Source: Candidatus Pacearchaeota archaeon (GTDB lineage: Archaea > Nanobdellota > Nanobdellia > Pacearchaeales > GW2011-AR1). Taken from it: 20,988 nt of DNA. The stretch spans positions 1 through 20,988 of the forward strand of contig JAGLLG010000028.1 in NCBI GenBank assembly GCA_023140635.1, read 5' to 3'. Shown here in pieces: positions 1 to 6,964 of the stretch. The notes under the pieces are model-generated. The model was not told where the DNA came from and did not search any database. It saw nothing but the letters and a program-made list of their open reading frames with translations. The position numbers were made by a program, and so were the translations under genes. Position 1 is the first letter of the stretch. Every line of letters begins with the position of its first letter.

Positions 1-643
1 TGGATTTCATCAAAAGTGTCCACCCTCCCCCATCCGTTGTCATATCACAATAAACCTGGAACTTGTCACCCTCACCACCATTAGAACTAATCCAATAAAC
101 CCCATCTCCAACAGAATCACCAGCATTAAGAATTTCTAAACAAGATCTTTCACAAAAATAATCCATCTCCAACTCATAAATAATCGCGCTAACATCCGAA
201 ATCTTACTAATCGGAATCATAATCTCCGACGTCACCGACCCTTCTTTCTCACTATCACCCACGACAAAAATCGGAGCAACACTCACCGAATCCGGCTCAC
301 CGAATCCACTCAAATCAAAAGTATAAACCTTAGACAACCCCGAATCCGGAGCCAAAACGGAACTCCCAAAACTCGAACCATTAATAGAAAAAATAATCCT
401 AATCCTATCCATCACACCATCATCGACGTCTCGCTTAATTTGCACCATCGCAAGTTCTTTATCAGCGTCGTAGGCGGTGTAACCCTCAGAACTTACAATG
501 CTGATCCTTCCTTCCAATTCAGAAAACTCTAAATTCTGCCGAATCATCGGGATGATCGAGGCCCAAATAATTGTTATACTAGCTACAGTAATTAAGATTA
601 TCAAGACAGTTGCTACAACCGCTGAAATACCTCTTTTATTCAT
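1..643 (-). CDS. Pilin-like secreted protein with fibrinogen-like domain (partial, C-terminus beyond window)
   Basis: The frame is open from an ATG at 643 to the window edge (214 codons seen). The N-terminus MNKRGISAVVATVLIILITV is a class III signal peptide: a short basic stretch ending KRG, then a hydrophobic helix. This type is processed by an archaeal prepilin peptidase and found in archaellins and pilins. After a beta-rich linker of about 120 residues come CERSCLEILNAG, GVYWIS, then FQVYCDMTTDGGGWTLLMK just before the edge. The VYCDMTTDGGGWTL block is the hallmark start of fibrinogen C-terminal/FReD-type domains, which bind glycans or other surface ligands. I infer a surface or pilus-tip adhesin. 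A TATA box at 664-672 sits 21-29 bases before the ATG, in the 34-base gap after the proS stop, so it has its own promoter. Codons ending in G or C (TCG, CCG, GAT-rich runs) are more common than in the genes to the right. The missing C-terminus leaves the full domain unproven. Confidence 0.85.
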   Translation of the reverse strand, partial: MNKRGISAVVATVLIILITVASITIIWASIIPMIRQNLEFSELEGRISIVSSEGYTAYDADKELAMVQIKRDVDDGVMDRIRIIFSINGSSFGSSVLAPDSGLSKVYTFDLSGFGEPDSVSVAPIFVVGDSEKEGSVTSEIMIPISKISDVSAIIYELEMDYFCERSCLEILNAGDSVGDGVYWISSNGGEGDKFQVYCDMTTDGGGWTLLMKS

Positions 644-663
644 AATTATTATTAAAAAATAAA

Positions 664-672
664 CTATATAAA
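664..672 (-). promoter_or_regulatory. TATA box for the pilin-like gene
   Basis: On the minus strand this reads TTTATATAG, 21-29 bases upstream of the ATG at 643. It matches the archaeal box A position expected for a leaderless transcript. Confidence 0.55.
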
Positions 673-677
673 TTTAC

Positions 678-2126
678 TCAATAACTCTTTCCGGCATAGA
701 TAATAACATTAGATTTCTCCCCACAAATAACACATTTCCCACTAGCTTTCTCTTCAATATCTGCACGGATCCCCATCACTCGAGCCTCCAATTCCTTCTC
801 AACAAACTCCGCACACTTAGCTCCATCATTCTCGACTGAACAAAAAGAAAACTTCACAATCTTACCTAATTTCAAAGCCTTCTTAATACTCACCTTATCT
901 TTACAATCCACAATCTTACTTTTAAAAGAATCATCTGCCCTCGCTAACAATCTTGAATCATACTCAGCCCCTAAATTCTTAATCGACTCTGCTAGATCAT
1001 CAATTCTCACAGAAATCTTTTCCCTAGTATCTCTAATAAAAACAATAACCTCTCCACTCTCTAATTCTTTCTCCCCAATCTCAATTCTAAACGGTACACC
1101 CTTCATTTCCCAATGGAAAAATTTCTCTCCAGGCCTCTTACCAGAATTATCAACCCTCACATCAATATGCTCTCCCAACAAATCCTTTTGAATCTTCTCA
1201 ACCATCTCCCTAACCTTCTTAGACTCTTCACTATAAAACGGAACCACGACAACCTGGACTGGTGAAATAGTATATGGTAAAACCAGACCATTATCATCTC
1301 CATGAACAGAAATTACCGACGCTAAAATTCGAGACATGCACGGACCATAACAAGTCAACCACGGCGTCTTCTCTTTCTCCCTCTCATCGACAAATTTAAC
1401 ATCAAACGCCTTAACAAAATGCTGACTAATCAAATGCGTCGATGGTTGCTGAATTACTTTCCCATCAGGCAAAATAGAATCACTCCCGATAGTATACTCT
1501 GCCCCTGGAAACTTATCCCATTGTGGTCTCTTCATAGGTAAGAAAGGGACACCAAAAATCTTATGCATAACTTCTTCAGTCATAACAATATCATCCTGGA
1601 CCTGTGCCTCTGCATCCTTCTTCGTAGCAAACGCATCATGAGATTCAATCCAATGAAACTCTCTAGAACGAATCAACGGCCTAGTAGCCTTCGTCTCATT
1701 TCGAAAAACATTCGCTCTCTGATAAATCTTCATAGGCAGATCCCTATAACTACGAATCCACAAATTATACATCTCATAAAACGCCGTCTCACTCGTAGGT
1801 CTCAAAGCCAACTTTTCATCACCCTGTTTCTTATCTAACCAAAAAACTTCAGGCGCAAAACCATCCACATGACTAGACTCTCTCTTAAAATTCTTCTCAG
1901 GAATAACAGCTGGAAAAATCGCGGCCTCATGCCCAGTGCATCTAAGAGCAGACTCATAAATCTTATACATCTTATCAATAATCCTCGCACCCCAAGGACG
2001 AATCACCACAAATCCCTTCACCCCATACCTCAAATCCACAATCTCTGCTTTATTCAAAATCTCTGAATACCACTCAGAAAAATTCTCCGACTTCGAAATA
2101 TTAAATGTTGTTTTCTTTTTACCCAT
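678..2126 (-). CDS. proS: Prolyl-tRNA synthetase, archaeal/eukaryotic type
   Basis: Class II aminoacyl-tRNA synthetase that charges tRNA-Pro with proline in the cytoplasm. The motifs are clear (numbering from the ATG at 2126): the TXE loop RPTSETAFYEMY near 109, motif 2 in FRNETKATRPLIRSREFHWIE near 141-161, and motif 3 in MSRILASVISVHGDDNGLVLP. An anticodon-binding domain follows (VQVVVVPF onward), then the archaeal-type C-terminal zinc-binding domain with CVIC near 465-468 and a terminal Tyr (AGKSY). The open frame extends to a GTG at 2189, but I prefer the ATG at 2126. It gives 482 aa, close to the usual length of this ProRS class; the added 21 residues are not family-like; and a TTTAAA box lies 23-28 bases upstream. 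The pilin-like gene follows after 34 bases with its own TATA box. Confidence 0.96.
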   Translation of the reverse strand: MGKKKTTFNISKSENFSEWYSEILNKAEIVDLRYGVKGFVVIRPWGARIIDKMYKIYESALRCTGHEAAIFPAVIPEKNFKRESSHVDGFAPEVFWLDKKQGDEKLALRPTSETAFYEMYNLWIRSYRDLPMKIYQRANVFRNETKATRPLIRSREFHWIESHDAFATKKDAEAQVQDDIVMTEEVMHKIFGVPFLPMKRPQWDKFPGAEYTIGSDSILPDGKVIQQPSTHLISQHFVKAFDVKFVDEREKEKTPWLTCYGPCMSRILASVISVHGDDNGLVLPYTISPVQVVVVPFYSEESKKVREMVEKIQKDLLGEHIDVRVDNSGKRPGEKFFHWEMKGVPFRIEIGEKELESGEVIVFIRDTREKISVRIDDLAESIKNLGAEYDSRLLARADDSFKSKIVDCKDKVSIKKALKLGKIVKFSFCSVENDGAKCAEFVEKELEARVMGIRADIEEKASGKCVICGEKSNVIIYAGKSY

Positions 2127-2148
2127 GTTAAAGTAGAGATTTAAAAGA

Positions 2149-2154
2149 TTTAAA
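2149..2154 (-). promoter_or_regulatory. TATA-like box for proS
   Basis: TTTAAA on the minus strand, 23-28 bases before the proS ATG at 2126. It supports a leaderless start there. A second A/T box (2214-2223) lies further upstream and could give a longer leader. Confidence 0.4.
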
Positions 2155-2168
2155 AAATCTCCTAAAAC

Positions 2169-2191
2169 GGGTACACCTATGCGTGTCACCC
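2169..2191 (-). promoter_or_regulatory. Hairpin in the proS upstream region
   Basis: On the minus strand GGGT-(G)-ACAC pairs with GTGT-ACCC around a six-base loop: eight base pairs with one bulge. It lies 43-65 bases before the proS ATG. A TTTTAAATAG box at 2214-2223 would start transcripts close to its outer edge, which would put the hairpin at the very 5' end of a longer proS mRNA. It could be a leader structure, an mRNA-stability element or an operator. The function is inferred only. Confidence 0.35.
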
Positions 2192-2354
2192 ATAAACAAC
2201 CATACCAAAAAGACTATTTAAAATTAATGAGAATTAAAACAAGAGCGGGGAAGATGAGCCATTCGCTTTGAGCAAAACCAAATTCAAAATTAAACATTTT
2301 GCGAAATGCAAATTGCGAACAGAACTTGAGTTCGATTATCACGAGAGAGTAAAA

Positions 2355-2426
2355 CGAGCTCGGGAAGAATCGAACTCCCATCCTCAGGGCCGAAACCTGA
2401 TATTCTATCCATTAAACTACGAGCTC
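2355..2426 (-). tRNA. tRNA-Arg (anticodon TCG)
   Basis: A complete 72-nt cloverleaf read on the minus strand. The acceptor stem is GAGCTCG/CGAGCTC with discriminator G. The D arm is GTTT/GAAT with loop AATGGATA, which carries GGA (G18 G19 A20; A20 is an arginine identity base). The anticodon stem is TCAGG/CCTGA with loop TTTCGGC, so the anticodon is TCG (CGA/CGN codons). The variable loop is 4 nt (GGAT), and the T arm is GGGAG-TTCGATT-CTTCC. CCA is not encoded; four T residues follow the 3' end and may terminate transcription. No intron is needed to fold it. An open frame crosses this locus on the other strand but is not credible. Confidence 0.95.
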
Positions 2427-2452
2427 ATAGATAATAAGACAATTAATTATGA

Positions 2453-2462
2453 TTTTATAAAA
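2453..2462 (-). promoter_or_regulatory. TATA box for tRNA-Arg
   Basis: TTTTATAAAA on the minus strand, about 27-36 bases upstream of the mature tRNA 5' end at 2426. This suits an archaeal tRNA promoter with a short 5' leader removed by RNase P. Confidence 0.5.
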
Positions 2463-2535
2463 CTAACTGATTCTTTATTTTTGAATTATTTCCTTCCTTA
2501 TAAAATCAAAAATTTGAGTTCCAAAGATAAAAACA

Positions 2536-2544
2536 ACTAAATAG
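2536..2544 (+). promoter_or_regulatory. Weak TATA-like box for the metalloprotease gene
   Basis: ACTAAATAG, 21-29 bases before the ATG at 2565, the same spacing as other first genes in the window. A weak match taken alone. Confidence 0.3.
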
Positions 2545-2564
2545 TGTCTCTGATTTAACAAAAC

Positions 2565-3500
2565 ATGCTAAAACTAATAGTTTCGACAATGCTAACATTA
2601 GCTATTCTGATATTCTCCTACACTTTAGTGTATCAAAACTTACCCCTAAACCCTATAGAAATGAAACCTATTGGAATTACCTCCGAACCCATTGCAACAA
2701 TAAACCACAGATTTACACCAGTCTTCGAAGAAAATTTAAGATTTAACCATAATAATATTTCTTACTTTATAGAACCGTCTTGCTCAAACACTAGAACCTC
2801 GGCGATGAAAGAAGCTTTTCAGATTTTTCAAGAAAAGATGGAAGTAATTTCATTTCATGAAATTGCCTATAAAGAAGCAGACATCTTAGTGGGTTGTTCT
2901 GAAAATTTTATAGGACTTGGAGAAAACCTTTTTGCAGCAGGAGAAGGAGGACCTGCAGAGATCATTAATACTACTCACTTCAAGATAATTCAAAAAGGGA
3001 AGATCCATTTATACGAAGATCCTCGTTGTGAACGGCCTGTCGTAGAGATTCACGAACTCTGTCATGTTTTCGGCTTTGACCACACTCCAGACCTCAAGAA
3101 TATTATGTACAATACTTCAAAATGTGATCAAAAAATCTCTCAAGACATGATAGACTTTATTAAAAAATTATACTCAATAAAACCCTTACCTGACGCAAGA
3201 ATCTCAAAACTATCTGCAGTCAAAAAAGGGCGATATCTAGATTTTAATATTACAGTTTTAAACGAAGGACTGACTGAAATGGAGGAGCTTAGTTTAACAT
3301 TAGTTGCAAACAATAATACAATTGATAGAATCAATTTAGACTATATTGGTATAGGTTATATCAAAACCCTAAGTACTACAAACCTTAGATTACCTTCTAT
3401 AAATATCAAAACAATTAACTTTATCCTTGATCACGAATCAAAAATAGAAGAGTTAAACGAAGAAAACAATGTTGTTCAAATGACTCTCTCGAGTCTCTAA
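2565..3500 (+). CDS. Membrane-anchored matrixin-like zinc metalloprotease with C-terminal CARDB-like domain
   Basis: A 311-aa protein. Residues 3-24 form one hydrophobic segment (signal anchor or signal peptide), so the rest is probably outside the cell. The zinc-binding signature is HELCHVFGFDH at 163-173, the metzincin HExxHxxGxxH pattern with three zinc His and catalytic Glu164. Eight residues later comes the Met-turn NIMY (Met181). This combination is typical of matrixin-type (M10) peptidases. From about residue 208 a beta-rich stretch ending DHESKIEELNEENNVVQ looks like a CARDB adhesion domain. Two cysteines, in PSCSNT and VGCSEN, may form a disulphide. The ATG lies 21-29 bases after an A/T box (ACTAAATAG, 2536-2544). 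The substrate is unknown; surface protein processing or degradation of host or neighbour proteins are possibilities. Confidence 0.85.
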   Translation: MLKLIVSTMLTLAILIFSYTLVYQNLPLNPIEMKPIGITSEPIATINHRFTPVFEENLRFNHNNISYFIEPSCSNTRTSAMKEAFQIFQEKMEVISFHEIAYKEADILVGCSENFIGLGENLFAAGEGGPAEIINTTHFKIIQKGKIHLYEDPRCERPVVEIHELCHVFGFDHTPDLKNIMYNTSKCDQKISQDMIDFIKKLYSIKPLPDARISKLSAVKKGRYLDFNITVLNEGLTEMEELSLTLVANNNTIDRINLDYIGIGYIKTLSTTNLRLPSINIKTINFILDHESKIEELNEENNVVQMTLSSL

Positions 3501-3503
3501 AAA

Positions 3504-3512
3504 TTTAAAAAC
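3504..3512 (+). promoter_or_regulatory. TATA box for the helicase gene
   Basis: TTTAAAAAC, 21-29 bases before the ATG at 3533, in the 32-base gap after the metalloprotease stop. It implies separate, leaderless transcription of the helicase. Confidence 0.45.
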
Positions 3513-3532
3513 TAATTAAAGATTTTTATCTT

Positions 3533-5395
3533 ATGGGGGATGAAAATTTAGAGTACACTAAAATTCTGAAGGCGTTAATGGAATTGCCATTCCAAGTAGG
3601 GAAAACTCTTCTAGCAGATTTTCTAAATGGAGATTATAAGAACAAATCAATAACAAAAAACAATCTGGACGAATTACATAATTTTGATAGTCTCCACTGG
3701 AGTAAGAATAGAATCTATCAAGAAATAGACAAATTGATTACACATGGAATGATTGAATTCATAACAAGTGATTACAATCGATTTGTAAAAGTATTAAGAC
3801 TGACAATCAAGGGACAAAACGAAATTATACATCCAACTTTGCCGAAAAAAGAATTGAAAAATAAGATTAAATTTAAACGAACCGAAGTTACTGAAAAAGA
3901 TAAAGAGATATTTGAGGCACTTAAGGGTTTTCTTGGAGAATACAATGACGAGCAAAAAAAAGCGATAATCTCTAAAGCAGATAAAATTCTCTGTGTTGCC
4001 GGTGCTGGTTCTGGAAAGACAACAGTTCTTACGAAGAGAATTGAATTTTTGGTTAAATATCGTGGAGTGTCACCTGAAAAAATTTTGGCGATTACATTTA
4101 CACGGAAAGCTCGACAAGAGATGGAAAGAAGACTTTACGAATTAAATGTTAGCAACAAAGTAAAAGTACATACATTTAATTCATTCTGCGAGGAGATTTT
4201 ACGGAAACATGGAAACAAAATCTATGGTCGTCCTACAAAAGTTCAGTCTTATGCAGATAAGATTCTTGCAATGAATATGGCTCTTGGAAATTTGGGAATA
4301 GATATGGAGGACGCTTTACAATCTTATTTTACGCCTCAGCAAAGAAAATTCAAAACAGGAAATCAGTTAGCAAATAGTTTTATGAATGATTGTTTTTCAG
4401 TAATGGATTACTTCAAGGTCACGGGTGAGGAAGAATACGATTTTTCAAAAAATGTCGATATAAAAAACAGGCATAATGCTCAAAGGGTTTACCAAATTAT
4501 AAAATACTTAAAAGAACATATGACGATGCAAGGACTTCGAGATTACACTGATCAAATCCTCGATGCAACAAAATTCTTAGAAGAAAATACTTCAGAGATT
4601 CCAGAGTTTGAACACATTCTCATCGACGAATATCAAGATGTTAATGCAATGCAAGCTAAGTTAATTAATCTCTTAAAACCCAAGAATCTTTTTGCTGTTG
4701 GAGATCCACGACAATCTATCTTCGGATGGAGAGGCGCAGATATTAATTACATTCTTAATTTTGAAAAAGATTACGCTGATTCAGAGATTGTTCATCTAAC
4801 GAAGAATTATAGAAGCACAAAAGAGATTGTACAATTCATAAATCATGCTATAACTTCTATGGAGCTTCCAGATTTAGAACACCACCTAGAATCAGAAGAC
4901 ACAAAAATCAAGATCATAAATTTTGAATCTGAAGAAGCTGAGAGAGATTTTGTTGTTAAAAAAATCTTAAACTCTAAAATTCCAAGAGATGAAATTTTCG
5001 TGTTGGTGAGAACCAATAGACAACTTCAGGAACTTTCACAACTAATGAAAAAGACAGGGATTTCACATATTCTTAAAACAGATGAAATTCAAAATTCAGC
5101 AAAAGGAAAGATGGGAGATATAACTCTAGCTACGATTCATGCAATTAAAGGTCTCGAAGCAAAAAAAGTTTTTATTGTAGGATGCAACGAGCAGAACTTT
5201 CCATGCAAAGCTTCCGATCACCCAGCTATTGAGATGATCAAAACTGATGATTACAATAAGCTCGAAGAAGAGAGACGATTATTCTACGTTGCAATTTCAC
5301 GAGCAAAGGAGATTTTATATCTGACCTATTCTGGGAAGAAAAGAACCTATTTTATTACTGGTGAAATGATAGAAACAATTGAGAAGGATAATTGA
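3533..5395 (+). CDS. UvrD/Rep-family superfamily 1A DNA helicase with N-terminal winged-helix-like domain
   Basis: A 620-aa ATP-dependent 3'-5' type helicase. All core motifs are present: the Q-motif region YNDEQKKAI, Walker A AGAGSGKT at 156-163, motif Ia ITFTRKARQEM, Walker B LIDEYQD (Asp365-Glu366), motif III VGDPRQSIFGWRGAD, motif IV LTKNYRST, motif V ATIHAIKGLEAKKVF and motif VI EEERRLFYVAISRAKE. It should therefore be active. It is shorter than bacterial UvrD (about 720 aa). Residues 1-105 precede the helicase core and resemble an RQC-type winged helix as found in RecQ helicases: FLNGDYKN, an FDSLHWSKNRIYQEIDKLI helix, a GMIEF turn, a beta hairpin, then LTIKGQNEI. This N-terminal call rests on layout and is less certain. 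The likely role is DNA repair or replication restart. Confidence 0.93.
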   Translation: MGDENLEYTKILKALMELPFQVGKTLLADFLNGDYKNKSITKNNLDELHNFDSLHWSKNRIYQEIDKLITHGMIEFITSDYNRFVKVLRLTIKGQNEIIHPTLPKKELKNKIKFKRTEVTEKDKEIFEALKGFLGEYNDEQKKAIISKADKILCVAGAGSGKTTVLTKRIEFLVKYRGVSPEKILAITFTRKARQEMERRLYELNVSNKVKVHTFNSFCEEILRKHGNKIYGRPTKVQSYADKILAMNMALGNLGIDMEDALQSYFTPQQRKFKTGNQLANSFMNDCFSVMDYFKVTGEEEYDFSKNVDIKNRHNAQRVYQIIKYLKEHMTMQGLRDYTDQILDATKFLEENTSEIPEFEHILIDEYQDVNAMQAKLINLLKPKNLFAVGDPRQSIFGWRGADINYILNFEKDYADSEIVHLTKNYRSTKEIVQFINHAITSMELPDLEHHLESEDTKIKIINFESEEAERDFVVKKILNSKIPRDEIFVLVRTNRQLQELSQLMKKTGISHILKTDEIQNSAKGKMGDITLATIHAIKGLEAKKVFIVGCNEQNFPCKASDHPAIEMIKTDDYNKLEEERRLFYVAISRAKEILYLTYSGKKRTYFITGEMIETIEKDN

Positions 5396-5439
5396 TCCCC
5401 CTATTTGTCGTCATTCTTTAGTGAGTCATTTTAGTAACA

Positions 5440-5449
5440 TTTATAAAAC
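5440..5449 (+). promoter_or_regulatory. TATA box for the 495-aa protein gene
   Basis: TTTATAAAAC, 20-29 bases before the ATG at 5469. One of the best box A matches in the window; supports a leaderless start. Confidence 0.55.
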
Positions 5450-5468
5450 TTAAATGTAATAGATTCAC

Positions 5469-6956
5469 ATGTCAAAAACGAAGTATGAGTCTATTAATAG
5501 AGTAAATTGTGATGATAAAAGAAAGAGACTTGCCGAAGCGGTTTTAGACGGTGCTTATCTTCATCGAGAAAAAGGAGATAGAAAAGGAATTAGAAAAGTT
5601 AAAATCGGTGGAAAATTTAACCAAAGAGTTGACACCTATGATGGAAGAATTAAAGCTGCAAGTGAGATTCTAGGATTAAACTACCATCCTAATGAAATTG
5701 AGAATATATATCATGATATGCTGGAAAAGAATCCTTACTTATTAAAAAAGATAAAATCAAAAGATAAAATCAAAAAGTTTATCTCAGAACAAGGTGAATT
5801 AGAAAACATTGCTTCTAAGACTACGCCTAATGTTGTTTCCAATAACAAAACCAATAGAAGAAGCTATATTCCTAAAATAATTAAGACATGTATCGTTGCA
5901 GGTTTGATTGGAGCTGCAATACTTTATGGACCTAGTTGTGAAAAATCCAAAGATACCAAAGATTCACAACCTAAATCAAATGTTCAAATCAATCAAATCA
6001 CTGTAAAAAATTTAAGTGATTACATAACTCAAAGAGAAGACCCTACCATTTTAGAAGAACCAACAAAATCTTTAGAATCTCAAGTTTCCAAATCGAATAC
6101 TCAAATCTTAGAACCGATCATAATAGAACAAAAAGCAGAATCTCCAACTCTTAACGATTGGAATAAATATGTCGATCATGTGATTAAAAGAAATCCTCAA
6201 ATAGATAAAATAGAAGGAAAATTGAACATCTCAGCAGATCCAAACAAATTTATTCACCAAATTGGTAAAAATTACGAACCTGTTTTAGAAGATTTTGGGA
6301 ATGTTCCAAAAGATATTGGCTTTAATAAAAAAAAGAGAGAAAGTAGAGTTAAAAGAATTGGAGTAGGGTTAAAAAAAGCGGGCAAAGGTTTAGTGAAACT
6401 ATGTACATTAGGATTTGTAGACCCTAATAATGAAACAACAAAGAAAAAAGAAGGGAATCAACTAGTTAGATTATTAAAGAGTCCCTATGATATTCTTTCC
6501 GGAACAGTTGAAGGAGTCATCGCAGCAGCAGATATCCCTACAGCAGGAATCCCTGGGAAAAGTCTTGATGTTCTAACAAATACTTTTAAGGGAACAATAA
6601 ACTCCGCCGTAAATAGTATTAGTTATCCAACAGCCGTTCTAACAAAAGGGATTGGAAAATTAGAAAACTCTGTTTTTAAAAATGATGGGAAAATCAGCAA
6701 GGATACTTGTGTGGGACTAAGTATACCTCCAAGATTTATAGGAAATGTTTTCAACCACGAAGCCACAAACTCAGGTAAGACTGTTTACATTTCTGAAGAA
6801 GAACTAGATAAAGGAAATACTGGCGCCATCTTAGAACAGCTTGGCAGTCTTGGCCTCGATTATAATATTTTAAAAGTTGATAAATCAGAAGAATCAGGAC
6901 GAGAAATTTTACCAGAATCAGAAGAATTTGATTGGGGGACTGGCGATTCGGTATGA
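5469..6956 (+). CDS. Unrecognised membrane protein, 495 aa
   Basis: I do not recognise this family. Residues 1-130 are basic, charged and probably cytoplasmic, with a possible small DNA- or protein-binding fold (RVDTYDGRIKAASEILGL). Residues 136-153 (PKIIKTCIVAGLIGAAIL) form the only clear membrane segment. It is followed by GPSCEKSK and a low-complexity, Gln/Ser/Lys/Thr-rich linker to about 230. The C-terminal half has basic helices (RIGVGLKKAGKGLVKL), then a Gly/Ala-rich stretch near 335-385 (GTVEGVIAAADIPTAGIPGK, FKGTINSAVNSISY) that looks amphipathic or membrane-associating, and an acidic tail. The stop overlaps the ATGA where the next gene's Shine-Dalgarno lies, so the two proteins are probably made together and may act together at the cell surface. 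Confidence 0.75.
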   Translation: MSKTKYESINRVNCDDKRKRLAEAVLDGAYLHREKGDRKGIRKVKIGGKFNQRVDTYDGRIKAASEILGLNYHPNEIENIYHDMLEKNPYLLKKIKSKDKIKKFISEQGELENIASKTTPNVVSNNKTNRRSYIPKIIKTCIVAGLIGAAILYGPSCEKSKDTKDSQPKSNVQINQITVKNLSDYITQREDPTILEEPTKSLESQVSKSNTQILEPIIIEQKAESPTLNDWNKYVDHVIKRNPQIDKIEGKLNISADPNKFIHQIGKNYEPVLEDFGNVPKDIGFNKKKRESRVKRIGVGLKKAGKGLVKLCTLGFVDPNNETTKKKEGNQLVRLLKSPYDILSGTVEGVIAAADIPTAGIPGKSLDVLTNTFKGTINSAVNSISYPTAVLTKGIGKLENSVFKNDGKISKDTCVGLSIPPRFIGNVFNHEATNSGKTVYISEEELDKGNTGAILEQLGSLGLDYNILKVDKSEESGREILPESEEFDWGTGDSV

Positions 6957-6964
6957 GGTTAAAA

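Noticed and set aside
1563..2066. Two plus-strand open frames opposite proS
   Set aside because: They are antisense to the well-supported proS gene, and their composition (Ile/Leu/Asn/Arg runs) follows from the complementary codons.
2355..2426. tRNA as an integration site
   Set aside because: No second copy of its 3' end and no integrase gene were seen in the window.
2268..2540. Plus-strand open frame of 90 codons
   Set aside because: It runs straight across the tRNA-Arg gene on the other strand and its product is not protein-like.
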